Source: Fibrobacteraceae bacterium (GTDB taxonomy: Bacteria > Fibrobacterota > Fibrobacteria > Fibrobacterales > Fibrobacteraceae). Taken from it: 29,877 nucleotides of DNA. The DNA lies in the NCBI GenBank assembly GCA_023231365.1, contig JALNVO010000005.1, forward strand, positions 1 through 29,877. Direction: 5' to 3'. Within the stretch, counting starts at the first letter, position 1; every line of letters starts with the position of its first letter. The notes under the pieces are model-generated. The model searched no databases. It saw nothing but the letters and a program-made list of their open reading frames with translations, and was not told the DNA's origin. Shown here piece after piece: positions 17,634 to 26,120 of the stretch. The position numbers and the translations under genes are program-made.

Positions 17634-18692
17634 CTACTTTATTAACAAAGAATAGCTTTTTTCAAGCAAGTCCAAAACATTTGAAGAAGAAAAATGATCC
17701 CGAGCACGTTCCCAAGCAGACTTTCCCATCTGCCACCTTAAAACAGGATCGTTAACCATTTTTTCAAGCGAAGCCTGCAGCGCATCTATATCGCCGGCAT
17801 TCACAAGAAATCCGGATCTTCCATTTTCAACTACGAACGGAACTCCGCCAGAGAACGTAGAAATTACAGGGAGTCCAAACCCCATCGCTTCCACTAAGCT
17901 CATACCAAAAGTTTCCGCATAAGACGGCAAAACAAGAAAATCAAACTCCGGCAATCGCTGCAAATAGGCATCATTCTTCAACCAAGGAGAAACAGATATC
18001 GAAGCAGCCTTAGAAACTCTAGCAACAGCCGCCCTCACCGAATTTTCTTCCCCATCTCCGAAAAGAAACAATTGAACCGGTACTGAAAAACGGGCAGAAT
18101 CAAAAGCCCGGATTAGATCATAGACACCTTTTCTTTTGCCATATCTTCCAGAAAATACAATTTTAACTGGCAAAGAATGTTCCGCAAGGTCAGCAGGAGA
18201 AGCTGCAATGGAAGGACAAGGATTTGGAATTACTGAAAATAAAGGATGCTTTTTCCCCAAATATTTTTCCATAAACATTTGCATATCCGGGGTAATGCAA
18301 ATAATCATCGCTGAATGCCGGAGATAGCTCTTAATAAAAGCGCGAATCCAAAACGGAGACTTCAAACAAAATGTTTGAAAAGCACTTCCGTGAATATGGG
18401 CCATATATTCTTTACTTCGCAACCGCAAGCAAAGGCTGATCAGATATTTTCTAAAGAAGGACCCATAGCTTGAAGTATGAATTTGATAATATGCGAACTT
18501 TTTACTGGGGCAAATCAATAGCCTAATACAGACACGAAAAAGCAGAGGGACGGAGCGAATGAACGAGCCTCTATAAGAAGCTATAAAGTTCTCTTCCGGC
18601 AAATGAAACAACTTTTTATAGCTCGAAAGAACCGAACTGATTCCTCCCTGCACATAAAAAGCGGGACCTATATGACAAACGCGCTCAATCAT
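17634..18692 (-). CDS. GT4 family glycosyltransferase
   Basis: This is a 352-residue GT-B retaining transferase. Start ATG 18692 is chosen over an in-frame start at 18716 because of the AAGGT site 5 bases before it. Gly-Gly-Ile-Ser-Ser-Val-Leu near 16-22 is the usual N-terminal loop; Ile-Val-Phe-Ser-Gly-Arg-Tyr-Gly-Lys-Arg-Lys-Gly near 178-189 opens the donor domain; and Ala-Glu-Thr-Phe-Gly-Met-Ser-Leu-Val-Glu-Ala-Met-Gly near 258-270 gives the classical Glu-x7-Glu motif, followed by Gly-Leu-Pro-Val-Ile. It overlaps the upstream heparinase-like gene by 8 bases. Sugar specificity unknown. Confidence 0.95.
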   Translation of the reverse strand: MIERVCHIGPAFYVQGGISSVLSSYKKLFHLPEENFIASYRGSFIRSVPLLFRVCIRLLICPSKKFAYYQIHTSSYGSFFRKYLISLCLRLRSKEYMAHIHGSAFQTFCLKSPFWIRAFIKSYLRHSAMIICITPDMQMFMEKYLGKKHPLFSVIPNPCPSIAASPADLAEHSLPVKIVFSGRYGKRKGVYDLIRAFDSARFSVPVQLFLFGDGEENSVRAAVARVSKAASISVSPWLKNDAYLQRLPEFDFLVLPSYAETFGMSLVEAMGFGLPVISTFSGGVPFVVENGRSGFLVNAGDIDALQASLEKMVNDPVLRWQMGKSAWERARDHFSSSNVLDLLEKSYSLLIK

Positions 18693-20592
18693 CTGCGACC
18701 TTAATTTTAGAAACAAATTTCACGGAACCGCAGCAGCTCTCTTTTGAATATAAAGTATTTAAAGGTTCTTTTTCGCCAAAATGCTCTGAATACCACCCAA
18801 GTATAGGCGAATTTTGTCCATAAACGACCTGATAAGACAATTTGGAATCCGGCTCAAAAATCACATTTCGCATACCCGGCATATTCAAGCAGAAAACGTT
18901 TCCTTGTTGTTCAACAGACACTTTTGGATGGATGTGAAATGGAATTTCAGCCATATAATAATTTTTCCCATCAAGTTCATCTGTTATGACAAATTCATTG
19001 CCTGCAGAGTTAAATTCAATCGTGCGAATATGAGTCACGCCTAATTTTTCATAGCCATTATGGGATGCCGCAATCTTGTTCTGAGCCGAATCCACATTCA
19101 AAATTTTGCATTGATAGTGCTTTAGCCACAAGGTCGGTCCCGCAAGCTGTGCTTGATTTTGTCCATTGATGCGAATCGTATTGTGCGCAAGGGTTCCGAC
19201 AAAATACTTGCGCCATTCCGGTTGTGTATGATATGTGTAAGTCCCGCTATCCACAAGAACAGGCTTGCCGTCCACATGAAGTATAAATGAAAGTGCATCT
19301 GAATGACCATGTGCAGCAATGCTTAGATAGCCCAACGGAGCCGCATCGAAATGCAAATATATTTCTTTTTGTAATGACTCCTTCCGGAAAATAAAATGCC
19401 CGCTATTCTTGCAGAAGAAAGAAGATTCCGGATCTCCGGTACTTGGCAAATTTTCAAAAATTTCGCGACCAGGAGTTCCAAGCAACAATTCACACTTTTC
19501 ATCCCAGACAGAAATTTTCCGTTTGATAGCTGAGTCATTAAAATAAGCGGCAAAAGCAGAAAGCTGAGAAATGAAATTGTTAAAATATCCGCCCCCACTG
19601 AGCCGGAGGCAATATCCATCATCGCCATCGCCATACATCGGATAATTTCCGTTCTGGTCAAGCATCTGATTCAAGTAGAGGGCCATCTGATGCAGCCTGG
19701 TTTCATAATTTAGAGAAAAAGGATGACCGCAATTTTTCCCGATGATCGCCGCAATCAAGAAGAAGTCATTGATGAATTGAATATATTCAGCCGCTTCTTC
19801 GCGGTTGACCCCTTCTTCTGTATTCTGCAGAAGAATTTCCCGTTCAAGCCCCCGCTGCGCATAATGCAGCCATTTATTCTTTTGTGGGAAATCCCAGCGG
19901 CAACAGGCGACGAACAACCCCGCATATTCCGAAATCAAATGATTGTTCGCCGAAGAGCAACGGGAAGGATGCGCATAAGAATATTCGCAATGCTTAAGAA
20001 TACAAGGCATCCATATATTGAGTGCAAAATTTTTAAACTCTGGGCTCTCTTTGCAAAGCTCATCCGCATTGAGAAGTTCCCAGCAATAGTACCAATTTAT
20101 CAAACGGATATTGACTTCAATATTGCTGTACCAATTTACACCCATCAAATAGGGGTTTCCTGCAATCCAAGACGCAACCTGGTAGCAAAACAAATCCAAG
20201 AGATCCTTATCCTGCGAGTTCCGATACTCCCAAGCAATTTGCGTCAAAAAAAGTAGACGGTTCACTTCCCAAGCATACTTAGCGCTCCCATATTCATCAG
20301 AGCGGATGTTGATCGCATGGGCAAAACGTTGCGGGAAAAACTTGCCGGAAGAAATATCCTTGTGCCAATCAATCGGCTTGTAAATATCTATGGAACTTCC
20401 AAAAATCGGATATGTCCTATGCTTTTCGGAAAGGATCAAATGGCTTGAAGGGAAGGGAAAACGAGCTTTTTTCTTATTTTGTACAAATGCTATCTTGTCC
20501 AACGCGTGAGTCCGAATGCGCTGACGGCATCTAAAAAAAACTTCACTAAAGCCAAAAGAGCGAAGCCTATTTAAATACCAAGAAATAGACAA
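18685..20592 (-). CDS. Heparinase II/III-like (alginate lyase family) protein
   Basis: This protein has about 635 residues and no signal peptide that I can see. The helical N-terminal domain has Gly-Val-Asn-Trp-Tyr-Ser-Asn-Ile-Glu near 153-161 and Ser-Ala-Asn-Asn-His-Leu-Ile-Ser-Glu near 216-224, typical of the alginate-lyase/heparinase toroid. The C-terminal beta domain has Ala-Ala-His430-Gly-His432-Ser-Asp-Ala-Leu-Ser-Phe, Val-Asp450-Ser-Gly-Thr-Tyr and Ala-His472-Asn-Thr (numbering from TTG 20598), the Heparinase_II_III signature. Such proteins recur in exopolysaccharide loci, where they are thought to trim or edit the polymer; activity is rarely shown. No ATG is available: it starts with TTG, and GGGGAG at 20600-20605 fits TTG 20592 (7-base spacing) better than TTG 20598. 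It overlaps the next GT4 gene by 8 bases. Confidence 0.88.
   Translation of the reverse strand: MSISWYLNRLRSFGFSEVFFRCRQRIRTHALDKIAFVQNKKKARFPFPSSHLILSEKHRTYPIFGSSIDIYKPIDWHKDISSGKFFPQRFAHAINIRSDEYGSAKYAWEVNRLLFLTQIAWEYRNSQDKDLLDLFCYQVASWIAGNPYLMGVNWYSNIEVNIRLINWYYCWELLNADELCKESPEFKNFALNIWMPCILKHCEYSYAHPSRCSSANNHLISEYAGLFVACCRWDFPQKNKWLHYAQRGLEREILLQNTEEGVNREEAAEYIQFINDFFLIAAIIGKNCGHPFSLNYETRLHQMALYLNQMLDQNGNYPMYGDGDDGYCLRLSGGGYFNNFISQLSAFAAYFNDSAIKRKISVWDEKCELLLGTPGREIFENLPSTGDPESSFFCKNSGHFIFRKESLQKEIYLHFDAAPLGYLSIAAHGHSDALSFILHVDGKPVLVDSGTYTYHTQPEWRKYFVGTLAHNTIRINGQNQAQLAGPTLWLKHYQCKILNVDSAQNKIAASHNGYEKLGVTHIRTIEFNSAGNEFVITDELDGKNYYMAEIPFHIHPKVSVEQQGNVFCLNMPGMRNVIFEPDSKLSYQVVYGQNSPILGWYSEHFGEKEPLNTLYSKESCCGSVKFVSKIKVADD
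18698..18702 (-). promoter_or_regulatory. Ribosome binding site deciding the GT4 start at 18692
   Basis: AAGGT on the minus strand, 5 bases before ATG 18692, lies inside the end of the heparinase-like gene, so the two genes are translationally close-coupled. Confidence 0.7.
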
Positions 20593-20599
20593 AATCAAA

Positions 20600-20605
20600 C
20601 TCCCC
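20600..20605 (-). promoter_or_regulatory. Strong ribosome binding site for a TTG start
   Basis: GGGGAG on the minus strand lies 7 bases before TTG 20592 and directly after the upstream GT4 stop. It compensates for the weak start codon and decides between the two TTG codons. Confidence 0.65.
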
Positions 20606-20606
20606 G

Positions 20607-21809
20607 TTATAAGCCGAGTATTTTTTTGTACGCCGAAATAAGCTTCGGCTTTTCATAATCCCAGCTCAACGTAGAACGCACACGGTTTCTGCCAAATTCG
20701 CCCATTTTTTTTGCATCTTCGGGATTATCGAGCAGCCACAAAAGTTTATCTGCAAAATCGACAGTATCTCCATTTTTTGCATAAAGAGAAGATTCCTGTG
20801 CAGAAAAGCGGCCCTCTTTAAGATCATATTGCACTATCGGGCGACCGAAAGCCATGTATTCCATAATCTTGTTCATCGTCGATTTATCATTCATCTCCGA
20901 AGGAAGATCGGGATTCACACAGACATCCGCAGTATTCAAGATATCGGCGAGATATTCATTGGAGACCCGCCCCGGGAAATCGACATATTTTTCAAGTTGT
21001 AATGAGCGATTCAATCTTTTTAGCCGTTCAATTGCCGGTCCTGATCCCATCAGACAAAAACGAATATCTGTCCGGCCCTGCTTTTTAACAATATATTCAA
21101 CAGAGCGGAGCAAAAGATCAACGCCTTCCTGCTGTCCCATTACTCCCACATATCCGACCAAGAATTTAAAACCATTCTTTACTTCAGGCTTCGCCGGACC
21201 AACTGCCAAACGGGATAGATCGGGACCGCTACGGACAATCGTCACATCCTCGGACTTCTTCTTTCCCCGCGTCATAGCGATTTCCTTATAGGATTCATTT
21301 GTCGCGATGCAATGCGAAGCGAAAAAGAATGTCAGCCGTTCAAAAAAGACCATTAAATGATATCCCCAATTCTTTTTGCCATACTTTGCAAGCCAAAGCT
21401 CAGGATTGATATCGTGATGATCGAACAATAACTTACAGCGAGTAAGAGTGAAAAAGGGTAAAGCCGAAATAAAAAGCAAATCAGGCGGATTGCAAACATG
21501 AATTACATCCTGCCGTCCATGCTTCAAAAAAATTTTCAAAAGCAGGCGGAATTCATGAAACAAGGCAAAGAAGTATTCAAACGGATATTCCCACACCCGT
21601 TCCGCTTCTTTGAGAGGATGGCGAAAGACCCTTATCCCTTCCAAGAGCAACTGCGACTCTGGATAATTTTTCGTTTTAGGGCAAATAACAGAAACTTCCG
21701 CCCCTGCTTCGTGGAGAGATATTGCTTCTTGCCAAACTCTCCGGTCAAAAGGAACCGGCAAGTTTTCAACGACAATGCATATTTTTTTCCCGGAAAGAGG
21801 CTTATCCAT
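20607..21809 (-). CDS. GT4 family glycosyltransferase (WcfI-like)
   Basis: This 400-residue GT-B enzyme has the distinctive N-terminal Asn-Leu-Pro-Val-Pro-Phe-Asp-Arg-Arg-Val-Trp-Gln-Glu near 16-28, seen in a group of GT4 enzymes from exopolysaccharide loci. His-Val-Cys-Asn-Pro-Pro-Asp near 104-110 and Asp-His-His-Asp-Ile-Asn-Pro-Glu near 129-136 follow. The donor domain has Val-Gly-Tyr-Val-Gly-Val-Met-Gly-Gln-Gln-Glu-Gly and, near the end, Lys-Ile-Met-Glu-Tyr-Met-Ala-Phe-Gly-Arg-Pro. The gene starts 4 bases after the AlgD-like stop. It often lies beside heparinase-like genes in other loci, as here. Donor unknown. Confidence 0.92.
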   Translation of the reverse strand: MDKPLSGKKICIVVENLPVPFDRRVWQEAISLHEAGAEVSVICPKTKNYPESQLLLEGIRVFRHPLKEAERVWEYPFEYFFALFHEFRLLLKIFLKHGRQDVIHVCNPPDLLFISALPFFTLTRCKLLFDHHDINPELWLAKYGKKNWGYHLMVFFERLTFFFASHCIATNESYKEIAMTRGKKKSEDVTIVRSGPDLSRLAVGPAKPEVKNGFKFLVGYVGVMGQQEGVDLLLRSVEYIVKKQGRTDIRFCLMGSGPAIERLKRLNRSLQLEKYVDFPGRVSNEYLADILNTADVCVNPDLPSEMNDKSTMNKIMEYMAFGRPIVQYDLKEGRFSAQESSLYAKNGDTVDFADKLLWLLDNPEDAKKMGEFGRNRVRSTLSWDYEKPKLISAYKKILGL

Positions 21810-21813
21810 TTAT

Positions 21814-23127
21814 TTACCAGCTAAAACCTTCATAATTTGAAACTTTCATAACAGACTCATTTTTCAATCGGGCGAGATCAAAGAAACTGACATTTGGATA
21901 GGAAGGAATCAAAGCCGTCACTTCTGGATTCGCTACCGTAATAACAACCAACTCGGAAGATTCCAAGATTTCCTTTATTGTAGGAACTACGTTCAAATTT
22001 AAAGAAGATAATTTTCCTACAATCTGTTCCTGATTCGTGCCGCTTTCTTTCGCCAAATTCAGATAGCGGTCATATATTTGCAAATCCATACCTTTTGCAA
22101 TTAAAGATTCCGCAAGAAGAACCGGAGCGGAATTTCTAAGGTCATCGGTACCGGACTTAAATGTAAGCCCTATTATGCCAACCCGGTGTACCTTTTTTCT
22201 GCAAATAAAATCAACAGCCCGTTTGATCTGCCCCTTATTGCTGGAATCAATGCTCTCTAATACAGGGACTGTCAAATTGTTGTCGCGTGCAAGAGCCCTC
22301 AAACCCATTAGATCCTTGGGAAGACAAGAGCCTCCATAAGCAAAGCCCGGTTTAAAATAAACAGAAGAAATATTGAGTTGCGTATCCCGGCAAAACAAAT
22401 TCATCACTTGATGGCTATCTATCGACAAGGCTTTGCAAATAGCACCGATCTCATTTGCAAAAGTCACTTTCAACGCATGGTAAGAATTATTCACAAACTT
22501 GATTATTTCGGCAACCTTGGGATCAACCTCAATAACGTCCGCTTGCAACGGTTCATAAATACTCCGCATAGCTTCGATCGATTTCTTCTGCGCAGAACCG
22601 AGCACTGTAATCGGAGGCGTCAAAAAATCCTGAACAGCTTTGCCTTCGCGCAAAAATTCAGGATTGGAAACCACACCAAAATCAACACCCACTTTCTTTC
22701 CCGTTTCATTTTCGATAAAAGAACAAATTCGCTCATTCGTTCCGGGAGGAACAGTACTGCGGACAACGATCGTGTGGTACTCCGATTTTAATTTCAGCGC
22801 CGATGCAATATTGTGAACGGCGGAAAAGACAAAAGACAGATCCAAATTTCCTTCAGGACTATTAGGCGTCCCCACGCAAATTAAAGAGATCGATGTATTT
22901 AAAACGGCTTCTTCCGTTGAATTCGTCGCAGAAATAAGTCCTTTTTTCTTGCCTTCCGCAATAAAATCGCCGATCTCCCGTTCCACAATCGTAGGGACAC
23001 CGTCATTAATGCGCTTCACTTTTCCCGCATCAATATCGCAACCAACAACAGAATGTCCTAAATGAGATAGGCACCCTATGCCGACGCATCCAACATAGCC
23101 TAGGCCAAAAACGCTGATCTTGCACAT
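21814..23127 (-). CDS. algD: GDP-mannose 6-dehydrogenase, AlgD-like
   Basis: This 437-residue NAD-dependent four-electron dehydrogenase oxidises a sugar nucleotide to the uronic acid. The N-terminal Gly-Leu-Gly-Tyr-Val-Gly is the NAD-binding loop. Sequence along its length follows Pseudomonas AlgD (GDP-mannose to GDP-mannuronate) closely: Val-Val-Arg-Ser-Thr-Val-x-Pro-Gly-Thr near 121-130, Asn-Pro-Glu-Phe-Leu-Arg-Glu161, Lys210, Asn214, and Gly-Gly-Ser-Cys268-Leu-Pro-Lys-Asp272. Cys268, the catalytic thiol, has the same number as in AlgD as I recall it. A UDP-sugar dehydrogenase remains possible, but the AlgD-type motifs make GDP-mannose the best guess. It begins 38 bases after ugd, beyond a probable terminator, and leads into the glycosyltransferase genes. 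Confidence 0.87.
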   Translation of the reverse strand: MCKISVFGLGYVGCVGIGCLSHLGHSVVGCDIDAGKVKRINDGVPTIVEREIGDFIAEGKKKGLISATNSTEEAVLNTSISLICVGTPNSPEGNLDLSFVFSAVHNIASALKLKSEYHTIVVRSTVPPGTNERICSFIENETGKKVGVDFGVVSNPEFLREGKAVQDFLTPPITVLGSAQKKSIEAMRSIYEPLQADVIEVDPKVAEIIKFVNNSYHALKVTFANEIGAICKALSIDSHQVMNLFCRDTQLNISSVYFKPGFAYGGSCLPKDLMGLRALARDNNLTVPVLESIDSSNKGQIKRAVDFICRKKVHRVGIIGLTFKSGTDDLRNSAPVLLAESLIAKGMDLQIYDRYLNLAKESGTNQEQIVGKLSSLNLNVVPTIKEILESSELVVITVANPEVTALIPSYPNVSFFDLARLKNESVMKVSNYEGFSW

Positions 23128-23148
23128 ATAATTTCCTTACAGGGATAT

Positions 23149-23173
23149 AAAAAAAGGGATGAACTTCATCCCT
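23149..23173 (-). terminator. Intrinsic terminator or attenuator at the ugd stop codon
   Basis: On the minus strand an 8-base stem (AGGGATGA pairing with TCATCCCT, 3-base loop; 23155-23173) is followed by seven T residues (23149-23155). The stem includes the ugd stop codon. Stem plus T-run is the standard Rho-independent form. Because algD starts only about 20 bases later with no visible promoter space, it may reduce rather than end transcription. Confidence 0.75.
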
Positions 23174-24539
23174 CAGCTTCACCTTTACCAACGTTTGCGA
23201 CGTCAAAGCCTATCTTCCGTAAGATAGCAGCATCCAATATATTTCTTCCATCAAATACAAACGCAGGTTTAGACATCTCATTATAGATGCGCTTCCAATC
23301 CAATTCGGCAAAGCTCTTCCATTCCGTACAGACAATTACAGCATGAGCGCCTTCCGCGGCCTTGTAAGGATCCTCTTCAAAAGTCACACGCTCAATGACA
23401 TCCGCCAAATCGCGTTTGGCATCGTGAATAGCCTTCGGATCCGTTACGACAGGAAGAGCATGTTCAGCAAGGAGATCACGCACAACCAAATTTGCCGGAC
23501 TTTCGCGGGTATCTCCCGTATCGGCCTTGAATGCAAAGCCAAAAACGGCAATTCGTTTGCCAGCAATCGTATTGAACATTTTTTCAAGCATCCGGGTTAC
23601 AACGCGGTGAGTCTGCCATTCATTAATTTTGACCACACTTTCCCAGTAATCAGCCACTTCCGGAAGTCCATAATAACCGCACAAATACACGAGGTTCAAA
23701 ATATCCTTCTTGAAGCAAGATCCTCCAAAGCCGATGCTCGACTTGAGGAACTTTGACCCGATGCGGGAGTCCTTGCCAATGACAAATGCCACTTCGTCCA
23801 CATCTGCACCCGTCCGTTCGCAAAGAGCGCTAATGGAATTGATGGAACTAATGCGCTGAGCAAGAAACGCATTCGCCGTAAGCTTGGTGAGTTCCGAACT
23901 CCAGAGGTTCGTCGTCAAAATGCGTTCGCGCGGCACCCAATTTGCATAAATGTCCACGACTTTATTAAGTGCGGCAAGACCGGACCTCGTCTGGTGGCTT
24001 CCAATAAGCACCCGGTCCGGTTCAAAAAGGTCCCGGACAGCAGTCCCTTCTGCCAAGAATTCCGGATTGGAGAGGACCTCAAAATGAAGTCCTTTGGCAT
24101 TGCTATTAAGAATGCGTTCCATCGCCGCAGCCGTACGCACAGGAAGCGTAGACTTTTCAACGATGATTTTGTCATTCTGGCTGACTTCGAGAATTTCACG
24201 AGCCGTCTTTTCCCAATACTGAAGGTCGCTAGCCTTGCCCGCGCCCTGCCCGAACGTCTTGGTCGGCGTGTTGACACTTACAAAAATGATGTCCGCTTCC
24301 CGGACCGCCTTCGGAATATCCGTACTGAAGAAGAGATTGCGGCCACGGGCGCACTTCACGACATCATCCAGACCCGGTTCAAAAATAGGCAGATTCTCGC
24401 TATTCCATGCATCAATGCGGGATTGATTAATATCAACAACAGTAACTTTCACATTCGGGCACTTGTCAGCGATAACTGTCATCGTCGGGCCGCCCACATA
24501 GCCCGCACCAATACAAAGGACGTTAGTAGTAAATTCCAT
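23166..24539 (-). CDS. ugd: UDP-glucose 6-dehydrogenase, eukaryote-like type
   Basis: This 457-residue enzyme converts UDP-glucose to UDP-glucuronate with two NAD. Cys-Ile-Gly-Ala-Gly-Tyr-Val-Gly-Gly-Pro-Thr at 9-19 is the NAD loop. The sequence follows animal and plant UGDH: Glu-Lys-Ser-Thr-Leu-Pro-Val-Arg at 128-135, Asn-Pro-Glu-Phe-Leu-Ala-Glu164, Lys219, Asn223 and Gly-Gly-Ser-Cys275-Phe-Lys-Lys-Asp279, each one less than the human numbering I recall (Glu165, Lys220, Asn224, Cys276, Asp280). This form is known in some bacterial phyla as well. It starts 12 bases after the Wzi-like stop and ends at a probable terminator. G+C is higher than in the glycosyltransferase genes, suggesting an older, housekeeping-like member of the locus. 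Confidence 0.95.
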   Translation of the reverse strand: MEFTTNVLCIGAGYVGGPTMTVIADKCPNVKVTVVDINQSRIDAWNSENLPIFEPGLDDVVKCARGRNLFFSTDIPKAVREADIIFVSVNTPTKTFGQGAGKASDLQYWEKTAREILEVSQNDKIIVEKSTLPVRTAAAMERILNSNAKGLHFEVLSNPEFLAEGTAVRDLFEPDRVLIGSHQTRSGLAALNKVVDIYANWVPRERILTTNLWSSELTKLTANAFLAQRISSINSISALCERTGADVDEVAFVIGKDSRIGSKFLKSSIGFGGSCFKKDILNLVYLCGYYGLPEVADYWESVVKINEWQTHRVVTRMLEKMFNTIAGKRIAVFGFAFKADTGDTRESPANLVVRDLLAEHALPVVTDPKAIHDAKRDLADVIERVTFEEDPYKAAEGAHAVIVCTEWKSFAELDWKRIYNEMSKPAFVFDGRNILDAAILRKIGFDVANVGKGEAEG

Positions 24540-24551
24540 AATGTTCCAAAT

Positions 24552-26054
24552 TTACAAATCTTTTGAATAAAAGAAGTTTAGAGAAATACCCGAAGTCAGC
24601 CAAAAATCAAAGCCATCCGCGCCTTCTATGTGATCTAAATTACGGTAATGCCGCACTCCGCCCCCCAACCTTGCTTGCAAGCCTTTCCAAAAAGAAGCTT
24701 TGTAAGTTAAATCTAATATATATTGACGCTCCACCACTCCGGAAAGAGCCTGTTTGCAAACAACAGCTTCATCATAATCCGTATAGAGATCCTTATCGCC
24801 CTGCCGAAGCCAGGCGAGTTCAAGCTCTACCGAATGCCGACCATAATTCCAAGCCGTCGTAAACCAAAGATCCTTTGCATCTGGACCGCGGCGGTATCCC
24901 AACGGATAATCCACAAAGAACATATCCGCAAAATCGGCATCGCTCTGATCGCGGTAATTGGAGCGGTACATACGCCGCGACGTGTACTTCAACAAAGGCA
25001 AGCGCTCATTCCCTGCGGCAGGATCCGTATATACGGCATCCAAACGGAAATCGAAAGAACCCCAACTCTTCGTATCTATTTTCTGGTTATATCCCACAAG
25101 ATAGCTGAGAATTCCCCGAGTTGAATTTTTACCCGTTTCACCCACCGGGCTCTTGATGTCATCAATGCCCATCTGGTAATAAAAAGACCCACCCTTTGTC
25201 GGACGGAAGCCTAGTTCCAATGTCACATTCGCCTTGGTATAGCCCGAAGCATAATTGTCATGCCAAAACATAAAAGGATTAATGGTGCGGAATTCCACTT
25301 GCTTGCCACCAATGACGGATTGCTCAATAATATACAGCCAAGCGAAGTTCAAATCCACGCCGACCCGGTGATACACCAGCGTTTTGTATGGCTCCGTATA
25401 GCTGCGGTTCCGCTGATTGTCCACCTCCAAATTAGCCTGTTTCCACACTTCACTTGTCGTATCCGTCACCTCTCCCCCTACAGTAGAAGGAGTACCATGC
25501 AAATGGGAGTTCAGGGAACTGATGAAAAAATCATAGCGGAAAATGCTCGGCGAAAAATTCCAGAGAATAGCATCGTGATAAGGAGCACCTCCCAAAGCGA
25601 GAGTATTCGGGCTAGGTCCCATTTCCGGTTTAAACCGGCCCGCTTGCAAGAAGCCCGCCCCATAGACCCACTTCGCATAGCCTTCGGTAGGGACATTTAT
25701 GTCCAAATGATCTGGAGAAAGGGTGACATTGGAAGAATAATCGTCTTCATACCAAGCCTCAATATCCTTGCGGAGCGGAAAATTGAAATAGACGCTAAAG
25801 TCCTTGTAAGCACCGCCGAAATACAAATCAAAAAAAGGATCTATCGTTTCATAATTGCGCCCGGTTTCAAGCGGGATCTGCAAACCGCGCCAATTACTGC
25901 TATAAAAATCCACCGTATCTACCGCAAAGACGGACGCTTTAGGAGCGCCTTCCACACCCAAGGAAACGTTCGTACCGACAGAAAAAGAACCTTCCGCAAA
26001 AGCGGCCGAAACCAAAAGAAGTCCATACAAATACATTCTGATTGGAAAACGCAT
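24552..26054 (-). CDS. Wzi-like capsule assembly outer-membrane protein 1
   Basis: This is a 500-residue protein. The frame is open back to 26273, but the start at ATG 26054 is chosen because it begins a clear signal peptide (basic start, hydrophobic Leu-rich core, Ala-Phe-Ala cleavage near residue 19). The mature part is rich in alternating aromatic and polar residues with many Tyr, Trp, Gly and Asn, ending in a Phe-Phe-Tyr strand, as in outer-membrane barrels. Tyr-His-Arg-Val-Gly-Val-Asp near 214-220, Ile-Asn-Pro-Phe near 246-249 and a Tyr-Gln-Met-Gly-Ile-Asp-Asp-Ile segment near 280 recall the Wzi/capsule-assembly family (PF14052-like). No Shine-Dalgarno is evident. It is divergent from a second such gene 66 bases away. 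Function in surface attachment of the polymer is inferred from family and position. Confidence 0.75.
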   Translation of the reverse strand: MRFPIRMYLYGLLLVSAAFAEGSFSVGTNVSLGVEGAPKASVFAVDTVDFYSSNWRGLQIPLETGRNYETIDPFFDLYFGGAYKDFSVYFNFPLRKDIEAWYEDDYSSNVTLSPDHLDINVPTEGYAKWVYGAGFLQAGRFKPEMGPSPNTLALGGAPYHDAILWNFSPSIFRYDFFISSLNSHLHGTPSTVGGEVTDTTSEVWKQANLEVDNQRNRSYTEPYKTLVYHRVGVDLNFAWLYIIEQSVIGGKQVEFRTINPFMFWHDNYASGYTKANVTLELGFRPTKGGSFYYQMGIDDIKSPVGETGKNSTRGILSYLVGYNQKIDTKSWGSFDFRLDAVYTDPAAGNERLPLLKYTSRRMYRSNYRDQSDADFADMFFVDYPLGYRRGPDAKDLWFTTAWNYGRHSVELELAWLRQGDKDLYTDYDEAVVCKQALSGVVERQYILDLTYKASFWKGLQARLGGGVRHYRNLDHIEGADGFDFWLTSGISLNFFYSKDL

Positions 26055-26120
26055 ATTTTTAAAAATAACAACATTGGCGCCCAAATTTTGAAACCGCGTC
26101 CTTTTACTATCTTTCCCATA
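26055..26120. promoter_or_regulatory. Divergent regulatory region between two Wzi-like genes
   Basis: These 66 bases separate the starts of two divergent outer-membrane protein genes and must hold, or lie next to, both promoters if each is transcribed separately. It is AT-rich, with a TACTAT box at 26105-26110 and a TTGAAA at 26088-26093 whose 11-base spacing is too short for a standard sigma-70 promoter. A short TTTTTAAAAA palindrome lies near 26056. No convincing promoter pair or Shine-Dalgarno is seen. Confidence 0.4.

Noticed and set aside
26088..26110. Sigma-70 promoter TTGAAA - TACTAT before the second Wzi-like gene
   Set aside because: The spacing is only 11 bases and the start point would fall within a few bases of the ATG.
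25260..26120. Long in-frame upstream extension of the plus-strand Wzi-like gene
   Set aside because: It is antisense to the 24552-26054 gene, has basic, Arg/Ile-rich sequence without domains, and the signal peptide at 26121 marks the real start.
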